Below, in pieces: positions 57,205-64,000 of a stretch of 64,000 bases of DNA (position 1 is the first letter of the stretch; every line of letters starts with the position of its first letter). This DNA is from Hofstenia miamia. Lineage: Eukaryota; Xenacoelomorpha; Acoela. Made by a program: the position numbers and the translations under genes. The notes under the pieces were generated by a model. That model made no database searches. It was given only the letters and a program-made list of their open reading frames with translations, and was not told where the DNA came from. The DNA is taken from contig SCFE01000008.1 in assembly GCA_004352715.1 (NCBI GenBank), positions 2,070,400-2,134,399 on the forward strand, given 5' to 3'.

Positions 57205-57715
57205 AATCCACTGGCTTTTGACCAAGTAACTGATAATTATGAAACATGGAAAAAGGAGTTTCAAGTATGGACTTGTCTCACTGACCTACCCAAAAGAAAA
57301 ACAAGCATTAACACAAATACTCCAATTACAAGGTCAAGCAAATATAAATGTTCTTGACTCCGTTGTTACAGATACTCTTAATTCAAATAAAGTTTTTTTA
57401 ACATTATTCGCCACACTTGATGCAACATACGCGATAAAGTGACGATGAAAGATCATACAAAGCATAAATTTCAAGAAATTACTGAAGAAACCAAACCAAT
57501 CATGCATGAGTACGTAAGCAAATTTGAGCAGATATCGCTTAAACTCAAAGAAAGAGGTGACACTTGACGATGGTGTTTTAGAAGCAGAACTCTTAGATAT
57601 ATCTGGTTTAAGCGAAAAAGAAATGATCATGATATTAGCATCAACCAATTTGGATCTTAAGGCTGTTCGATCCACACATATCGCAGTTCCAATGCCAAAG
57701 ACATTCTAAAGCTAC
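57205..57715 (+). pseudogene. Retrotransposon gag-like fragment (frameshifted)
   Basis: Across three frames the text continues: FDQVTDNYETWKKEFQVW, KEKQALTQILQLQGQA, LFATLDATY, DKVTMKDHTKHKFQEI, MHEYVSKFEQISLKLKERG, VTLDDGVLEAELLDISGL, SEKEMIMILASTNL. This is the layout of gag-like proteins found in several invertebrate and fish retroelements (W-x-x-x-L-x-x-W ... FEQLYxKLK ... LPDGVLAYxLL...SE). Several frameshifts show decay. It runs straight into the esterase-like piece that follows. Confidence 0.6.
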
Positions 57716-58056
57716 TGGAAGGACATCCTAAAGCAAACCTGAAAAGAATCGTTTTTAATGTTGGAATAAATGATATTTTAGAAGGTGATCATACAGAAAT
57801 TATTCAAAATAACCTTGAATCCATGAAAGATGCCTGTAATATGAATTTTACCTTCATAGATATTGTGCCACCATTAAACTGTAATCATACAATTCGTCAA
57901 AACGTCGCAGATTTAAATAATCACATTCACTCGATGGGACACGTCATCAAATGCGCAGATACGTTTAGTAAAAATAGCATGTTATACAGTCGTGATGGTC
58001 TTTATTTTGCTGGATTTGGCTATGCACAAAAAATCATTTGGGATTCAACGTGCTAG
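57712..58056 (+). pseudogene. SGNH/GDSL-esterase-like domain of a LINE
   Basis: An open frame reads KDILKLLEGHPKANLK, RIVFNVGINDILEGDHTE, FTFIDIVPPLN, IRQNVADLNNHI and VIKCADTFSKNSMLYSRDGLYFAGFG. GxND (here GIND) and a final DGL-x box are the SGNH-hydrolase blocks known from esterase domains of CR1/L2-type LINE ORF1 proteins. The catalytic His of DGLH is Tyr here (DGLY), and the N-terminal GDS block is missing, so activity is unlikely. The long conserved frame suggests relatively recent insertion. Confidence 0.6.
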
Positions 58057-58069
58057 AACTCGTAAAGGT

Positions 58070-58345
58070 AAATTTCCCCCAAACCAGTGCTAAAAAGAGA
58101 AGCCTGACGTTGTCTCAACAAGTTGCTGCTCTTCAAAAGGCTGTAAATGACTTGGTACAGTCAAGAAAGTAAGTTTTTGTTTTTTACAATTGTGCATGCC
58201 AGCTAAGGGAACTAACTACAACTGTTAAATATGATATTTATAGTAGACTTTTAATCGTAAGCAACAATGTTCACAAAAATCCTGGACCACGAAATAATGT
58301 TTTTCAGCAAGGAGAAATTAATAACATATTGGGTTTTTCTTTATG
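58070..58345 (+). pseudogene. LINE linker with coiled segment and 2A-like NPGP motif
   Basis: The frame gives TSAKKRSLTLSQQVAALQKAVNDLVQSRK (heptad-like; split here: SQQVAALQKAVNDLV), then a stop. Further on is LLIVSNNVHKNPGPRN, with NPGP encoded at 58278-58289. The context N-V-H-K-N-P-G-P resembles the 2A consensus D-V-E-x-N-P-G-P found at the start of some non-LTR retrotransposon proteins. KIISLNARDVR near 58354 looks like the opening of an endonuclease domain. Confidence 0.5.
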
Positions 58346-58431
58346 CAGAATAAAATCATCAGTTTAAATGCGCGTGATGTACGGAGATCCCCTTGCTTTA
58401 TCTTTATGGTATTGAGGACTTGCTTAAATGT

Positions 58432-58600
58432 CTAAACAGCGGTGAATATGTTGCCATATTTTTTTGATTTAACCAAACATTTGACTGTATGTCGCAATCC
58501 ATTTTGTTAAAAAAACTGCTTAAATATAGGTTTAATGTTGTAAATTACTTGAAAACTTACTCACTGATAGGTATCAAGCTGTTAAGCTTGGTCGATAGTA
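58432..58600 (+). pseudogene. LINE reverse transcriptase fragment
   Basis: LKCLNSGEYVAIFF, then DLTKHFDCMSQSILLKKLLKYRF, matches the RT block D-L-(S/T)-K-A-F-D-x-V-x-H-x-x-L-L-x-K-L-x-x-Y-G of CR1/L2/Jockey-type LINEs. ENLLTDRYQAVKLG follows in another frame. Most of the endonuclease and RT is deleted between 58370 and 58430. Confidence 0.6.
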
Positions 58601-58604
58601 AAAG

Positions 58605-58760
58605 AAACTTCCGTCCCTTCTCACTTTTTCTGATTGGTCAAGAGGTGGCTCGAAGCCTGTGTCACTTTTTTCTGGTTGGTCTAGAGGGGGACCTTTGGCC
58701 TCTGCCAGCTCGTGGATATTGCTGAGGAGTGTTTTAGTGACGTCATGGACGTTATTGATT
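58605..58760. repeat. Imperfect tandem repeat of ~50 bp
   Basis: TCACTTTTTCTGATTGGTCA then AGAGGTGGCTCGAAGCCTGTG is followed at once by TCACTTTTTTCTGGTTGGTC then TAGAGGGGGACCTTTGGCC. Two related units, possibly the 3' tail of the LINE fragment. Confidence 0.4.
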
Positions 58761-59246
58761 CATGTACTTTTACTAGTTTTATGTTATTTACGCGGCCTAA
58801 TTTATTTTGCATGGTTTATTTTACTTTATAACATGCACACACGTTTTTGTTAATAAACATTAGCAGACAATCACATTATGATATTACGTTTGCTGACTAA
58901 TGAATAATTTTCCATAAAAAAATTCCATGTGTTTTCTGTCACTTTATTACATATACATGCGTATATAAGAAAGAGTACACACAAAACTCATCCGTGTTGG
59001 ATAGCTATTTTCCTATTAAATGTATACTACCAAATAAACAAAACAATCAGTGTGTAAAACATCGACCTTGAAATTATGGGTGTACTCCTTCCTTGTTGCA
59101 ATCTCTACTATAAAATAATTTCTTAGTAGAGGCTTAGATTGTTTATTCAATCTATATTCCTTTGCCATTTCATTGTAAGTTTCAGACGCTTTAACAAGGA
59201 AGGAATTGCTTCCATGCCTATTTATTATTGACTCTTTTTCAAATAT

Positions 59247-60101
59247 TTACCATTTCTCGAATTGAAGCTCAATGTTCATAAAATAAACATAAGACAAATA
59301 TAAGACATACTTAGATGGCATTAGTGTTTTAAATTTTTGATAGTAAGGGGAAACATGGGCAAATTTAGGTAAGCAGGCTAATTTTTGTATTTTCCAGTGC
59401 GACATTTTATCAATAGCAGTCCACTTGACATTATGAGTACCTACAGTCAAAAGTGCCCCATAGTTAATTTTTCCGTAAATGTGAGTGTACATAGTTTATC
59501 AAGAAGGGTGTGGGAATGAAAGCCTTAATAATGCTAAATTTTGAATTAAATGCTGCCAATTTGCGAATTTTACTATTTAAAAATCCAAATAAATTCAAAT
59601 TTGCATTGAATGAGACTCCAAGATCCGTTGCTTCTCTAGAGACTGGTATTTTTGTATTGCCTATATGGAGTGAACAATTTGAGGATTCTTCCTTAAATGA
59701 GGTATGAAGCATTATGTATTTGTGACTTTTCTAGAGTTAAAGTAAGTTCATTTCGTTTGAACCAGTTTTGTAGACTTAAAAGTTCATCATTTAAGGCACA
59801 TTTATTTTTATATTTATGATTTATTTAAATCCACATATCGTCAGCATATTGCACGAAACTGGATATGCATTGGTTTATTCAAACAGACTAATATCTATTT
59901 TCAAAAAATCATTATAAACTTTACTGCATCCTGACTAACACCATAGTTAAGTAATTTCTTGTAAAGCAATGAATGTGACGTGCCTTTTAAAGCTTTTGCC
60001 AAGCCCAAGACAATTGTGATAAATTCCCACATATTTATATGATGCTGCCAACTTTCACAAGCATATAATAAGGAACCAGTTGATGACTTGTCGTTTCTCA
60101 A
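59247..60101 (-). pseudogene. Second LINE reverse transcriptase remnant
   Basis: Reading the minus strand: FITIVLGLAKALKGTSHSLL, YKKLLNYGVSQDAVKF (RT palm start, about 60050-59920), then VQYADDMW with the catalytic YADD at 59848-59837, LQNWFKRNELTLTLEKSQIH (about 59790-59735), IGNTKIPVSREATDLGVSF (about 59650) and a C-terminal tail to 59247. The order palm, YADD and thumb matches Jockey/CR1-like LINEs. Stops and shifts interrupt it. It lies between the two helicase copies. Confidence 0.72.
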
Positions 60102-60927
60102 AGTTTTAATTCGTATTGAAGGTGTTGGATAAGTTTTATTTATTCTTGTAGAACAAATTTATTTTTTATTTACATTAAATATTTAAACATTGGATGCTGC
60201 GGATTTTGTAAAATTTTTCTTGCAACTAATGTATTCCTCACTCCTCTTCTTAAAAGAATCATATATCTTTTCACAAAAAACTTTAAAGCAACGCAATAAA
60301 AAACTTGATGTTTATAAGAACTGCAGAGTCTGATCCATAAACTGATATGTCATACTTTATTTTGCTTAAAATTAGTGACTCAAAAACGATTTATTTCCTT
60401 CCCTATGTAATTGTTTGATTTAAGATCTCTATACATTTGGTCATTTCGACTTGGAAACAGGTGTTTCCGTGTTTCTTGAATCCAAACCTATATCCTCCCC
60501 TTTTGAATTTGTGGCGATATTCTTACCAGGACTTCTGGGCCAGATCTGGTTGGTACCATCCAAGTTTTAGCATTCAGTTAGGAGCTAGTGATGGGAGCCT
60601 CCACCAACACCAATCCTTGAATATCACTAAAAGTTCCCTAACCCTAAATCAATATTGCGCACAATTTTTTGAAAATAGAAATTGAAAAGGCTAAAAAATA
60701 AATTTTGTTATATTATACTTAGTGCAGTCAATGTCCAGAAGTCATAGAATATGAATGTGAACATCACATATCAAAATGCATTTTTCAAGCTCTCTTAACT
60801 CAAATGAAAGTTTGCTACAATGCTGTTTAAATTTTAAATAAAAGTTTTCAAGATTTTAAAGATGTGGGTAATTGCTATGAGGTGTGTTTACATAAAAAAT
60901 CTTGACGTTATTTAAAAATTTATAAAA

Positions 60928-61149
60928 TTATATTTTCAGGCAACTCAAATCTATTGAATCTACTTCATCTACTTCTGCGGTCTCCACGTACACACTTGAA
61001 GCCGATACAATTCCTCTGTCCATTTGATCAACGATTTTCTGAAATAAATCTGCCAGCCCTTTATTGGGCCTATCAATGTCATTTCTAGCAAGACTTTCCA
61101 TTCTTCTAAGTATTAAAATGCAGTCCTTGAATGCTTGAATGAGATTTCC
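60928..61149 (-). CDS. Helicase copy 2, last exon
   Basis: A 222-base exon identical in length and phase to 28249-28470: acceptor TTCTGATTTAG, peptide starting GNLIQAFKDCILILRRM, then LADLFQKIVDQMDRGIV, ending DSIDLSCLKI and TAA at 60930-60928. Open frame, splice site and stop are intact, so this copy is probably a gene rather than a processed or decayed copy. It is about 4 kb upstream of the start of copy 1. Confidence 0.87.
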   Translation of the reverse strand, partial: GNLIQAFKDCILILRRMESLARNDIDRPNKGLADLFQKIVDQMDRGIVSASSVYVETAEVDEVDSIDLSCLKI

Positions 61150-62529
61150 CTAAATCAGAATTTAAATTAAAGCAATTTATAAGTACGACTCTTAAAATTC
61201 TAACGAAGATATTTTAACCACTATTTATTGGCACCTCCCCTTAAAAATTCTAAAAATAATTACCTCGTCATTCATATTCAAAAGCATGTTTTTCCAGTAT
61301 GCCTTGCAACATTCTGGATTGCTTGGGTGGATAAAATCAATATGCAATCAGCATGCAACTTCAAAAACAACTAATTAAGGCAGGACATAGTCAAACTCAA
61401 TTCTGATTGTCTAATAATAATCAAATTTCACATCAAGTTGAATAAATGCAATGAATTGATATACAGACACATCTCAAAGCACAGCGCCACAAACTGATTT
61501 CTTCCATACTACACAGCTTGAATTAATGGTATGACTCTCCATCATGTAAAAAGTTATTATTTTGTATCGCATATATTAAAGCTATGAAGATTTTTTAAGA
61601 AAATGGTGAAACAACGATGATATGATCCACGAGTACTAAAAATTTATTATTTGAAATTTTCTTCGTAATATAAGTTTCATGGTATATATTAGGACTAAAT
61701 ATCTTAATGTGACTGAAAACACTAATGCCGAATTTCAGTCTGCTATAATGACGCCAAAGTCTACAATATAAGGATATTCCCGTAATTCTTGGAAAATTCA
61801 ACACCCAGAATAGACAAAAAAAGTTTGTTAAGTAGATATTAAAGACTAGCAAATCACTTGCATGTGATATTTCGCCATCTTTTTTTTTCAAAAAATTCTT
61901 TCAGTTCCAAATAAATGTATTTTGATGATTAATATGGGTGCAGCTTGTTAAAATTGAAATTTTTAAGATTTGCTATAGAACTAGATCCATACCTTGAAAA
62001 AATCGATGTTGAAAATGCAATTAACATTTATATATATTTGTCTTTATTTTTTAAATATAAACATGATTATGTCACGCATAAAAAATGTTGGTTTCCATTG
62101 CTACTGTAAATGTTGTACAATTTCAAATCATGTTCTAAATTAGTAAATTTGTGATTTTGCAATCTCAAAATATCATGCTCACTAGGTTTCCTAAGTATTC
62201 TTGCAAGCAACATTTCTTGAAAAATGTCTGGGTTGTGTTGGGGTGGAATCGGTGAATCAATAACAATATATAAGCACATAGTTAGGGCATTATGCATGCA
62301 GCATGCTGCAGGAGTCTATTGGTCTTGAAGAAAAAACTTATAAACGTATTAAAAATATAGCTTGTCATATTTCAGTAAGTTCCATAATATCAATTACTGC
62401 TTTCTGAAACCTATCCATTTAATAATAGTTTTCAGTTTTTTGTTGAAAACAGACTGTTTACCCAGTCTAATTATGCTAAGTCATTATTAGAATTTAAACA
62501 ACAGCAAGGTTTTAACGTCTTCACAATAC
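61150..62529. other. Last intron of helicase copy 2
   Basis: 1380 bases against 5025 in copy 1. It holds two protein-like minus-strand frames (61891-61595; 62297-62067 with NPDIFQEMLLARILRKPSE) that I cannot assign and that lack convincing splice signals. Confidence 0.5.
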
Positions 62530-62657
62530 CTCAAAAATTATATTGCCATCGGTAATCCTATTATTTGCCACATTGTATACAGCGGAAAAATCCTTGCCTT
62601 CGTTCCATTGCATCCCAGCATTTATTAGGCTAATATTGTGACCAACTGGAGCAAGAT
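62530..62657 (-). CDS. Helicase copy 2, penultimate exon
   Basis: A 128-base exon with acceptor ATTTATTTAG and donor TTTGAG/GTATTG, same phases as 33496-33623. It reads LAPVGHNISLINAG, QWNEGKDFSAVY, DGNIIFE. About 12 of 42 residues differ from copy 1, while W-x-x-G-x-x-F is kept. The remaining upstream exons should lie beyond 64000. Confidence 0.85.
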
Positions 62658-62718
62658 CTAAATAAATTTAAAAGTTTATTAGAAAACAACAAAATCAGCA
62701 TTTACTTCTCACTCATTC

Positions 62719-62752
<34 letters not shown>

Positions 62753-62853
62753 NNNNNNNNNNNNNNNNNNNNNNNNNNNNNNNNNNNNNNNNNNNNNNNN
62801 NNNNNNNNNNNNNNNNNNNNNNNNNNNNNNNNNNNNNNNNNNNNNNNNNNNNN

Positions 62854-62885
<32 letters not shown>
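62719..62885. repeat. (TA)n microsatellite around a 101-N gap
   Basis: (TA)n at 62723-62752 and 62855-62884 flank N 62753-62853. Similar (TA)n tracts border the gaps at 4421 and 27081. Confidence 0.95.
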
Positions 62886-62888
<3 letters not shown>

Positions 62889-63570
62889 TTCATTTTAGGC
62901 GCATTGAATATTAGAAATTGGATTTTTGGAATACAAAGCGCCTATGACTATGAAATTTCAAAGTAAAACGCGCCAATTGCAAGTTTAGGCCTTTCTAAGT
63001 GTCTAGTTGTTGAATGAAGTGCTCAATCTGCTAGTCATTGAGAAAAATAATAGACACTAAATACATATTATATTTTCTTTCAAACAACAAAACGCGCCTA
63101 ATGTTTATAATTTTAATATTTTAAAGTGCTATTGACAAAAAAAACTTCTAAATATCTTTAGGAGCATGATCACAGCAAGTTATTGGTTTTTTATTGTTTT
63201 GATTATGTTAGGCTGTTATATTAGGAAGTCAATTTTGGGGAATATCGAATGGAATAGCATCATTTTATCCGACTTTATTTGATGTGTATATACTTGCTAA
63301 CAGCAATAATAGTAATGTTAATGTTCTTACTGATACTTGTGTTTTTGATTAACTAATTTATGATTTCAATATCAATATAATTGCAAATGAACTCTATATT
63401 TTTAGAATGTGTGATTCAGACGTTTTTAACGCATCTCTTGACGAAATGGTCATAAGAAACAGAAAAATTACAACTTTTTTAATCTTCTGGTGCTAAAAAA
63501 AAACACTGCGCCTAAGTAAAGCAACGCTTGCATTGAAATGGTGAAGAATATACACTAGAAATGATCCCAG
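62886..63570. other. AT-rich intron of helicase copy 2
   Basis: No gene, RNA or transposon recognised. By the copy 1 layout this should be intron between the penultimate and preceding exons of copy 2. Confidence 0.4.
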
Positions 63571-63576
63571 TAGCAT

Positions 63577-63952
63577 AAAACCATAAGGGCAAAGCCTAAA
63601 TCGTCCCAGAGAGTACCTCCACGTGGTGGTTCCTGGGTAATACTAACACTCAGGGGGGGCACGTCGGTGCGTTAAAAATCAGGGTACAGAAGGTGCCACC
63701 ATGTGTACTTTGTACATAAGGGGTTGGTAACAGTCGAGAAGCCTGTCTGTTCTAATATTATGGAGACAGACGGCGACACAGTAGAAACACTGTTAACAAG
63801 ACTGCTACTGGCACCTGTTAGATTGCGTCTCATAGAGCAGTCACACAGAGAGGAAACTCTCTGCCTCTGGCCTATGAGATAGGCCACGGCCAGCGTTGGC
63901 TGTGCTTTACTGTGAGGCAACTTTGCTGTGTCACAGGTAGTTATGATGCGAC
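63577..63952 (+). repeat. GC-rich structured interspersed element, copy 2
   Basis: Related along its length to 48985-49372 (shared blocks CTAAATCGTCC, CGTGGTGGTTCCTGG, GGGTACAGAAGGTGC, CTGTCTGTTCT, CAGACGGCGAC, GATTGCGTCT, CCTCTGGCCT, GATAGGCC, GGCCAGC, TAGTTATGAT). Hairpins correspond: 63699-63721, 63745-63771, 63846-63863 (7 bp with a GAAA loop) and 63867-63893. Base pairs differ from copy 1 in a paired way. Homology stops at TGCGACATTTTATT, so the 3' boundary is near 63952. It lies in the paralogous helicase's intron, not at an equivalent position. Confidence 0.65.
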
Positions 63953-64000
63953 ATTTTATTCTTATTCTGAAGCTTTATCGAATCCGACAATAGCTGGAAT

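Noticed and set aside
59510-59707. Plus-strand ORF over the second LINE
   Set aside because: Antisense shadow of the RT thumb region on the minus strand.

Overview
The window looks like a piece of an AT-rich animal genome, most likely an arthropod. The evidence is GT-AG introns of 1.4-9.3 kb, (TA)n microsatellites, eight runs of N (two of exactly 1000), decayed transposons of many classes, and no operon-like gene packing. A small secreted peptide with an inhibitor-cystine-knot (ICK) cysteine pattern at 21.6 kb fits an arthropod, possibly an arachnid. The species is not determined from the sequence.

Main gene. On the minus strand from 56.9 to 28.2 kb I can assemble a Ski2-like DExH-box RNA helicase. 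It has a 5' coding exon at 56884-56830, then 54351-54146, 44824-44619 (Walker A), 38849-37257 (DEAH to GRAGRR), 33623-33496 and 28470-28249 (DSHCT domain, stop, poly(A) signal). The reading phase is preserved at every junction except one, which shows that an internal exon between 37.3 and 33.6 kb is unaccounted for. About 4 kb upstream, at 62657-62530 and 61149-60928, the last two exons of a second, diverged copy are present. Exon lengths and splice phases are identical, so this is a head-to-tail tandem gene pair; the rest of copy 2 lies beyond the window.

Other gene content. On the plus strand at 21.6 and 22.2 kb is a 49-58 aa secreted peptide with the pattern C-x6-C-x5-CC-x4-C-x9-C, preceded by a TATA box and an initiator-like motif. 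The two copies sit on either side of a single-n assembly join and are probably one locus. Three plus-strand ORFs at 18.8, 21.05 and 23.4 kb look like terminal exons of unrecognised genes. A weak CARD-like coding fragment lies at 4.5-4.9 kb.

Mobile elements by region. 2.46-6.94 kb: two 0.97-kb inverted arms around a 1000-N gap. 8.08-11.3 kb: a dead Ty3/gypsy pol. 11.9-13.2 and 14.5-16.15 kb: A-rich decayed reading frames of similar base composition, and a piggyBac-type MITE with TTAA ends at 14.07-14.31. 27.36-27.94: an internally deleted mariner. 35.1-36.55: a pogo-like TIR element. 41.5-43.0: a P-element-like THAP transposase. 45.5-46.3: a fold-back element made of CCACTGGTGG palindromes. 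51.0-52.05: a hAT remnant. 57.2-58.7: a gag-like fragment, an SGNH-esterase-like domain, a 2A-like NPGP motif and a LINE RT fragment. 59.25-60.1 (minus): a second LINE RT. Two copies of a GC-rich interspersed element (49.0-49.37 and 63.58-63.95 kb) fold into the same series of hairpins, with paired compensatory base changes.

Assembly caution. Near-identical direct repeats abut single n characters (13839, 21879, 39213) or short gaps (4421-4497, 16293-16487). They look like unmerged overlapping contigs or haplotypes rather than real tandem duplications.
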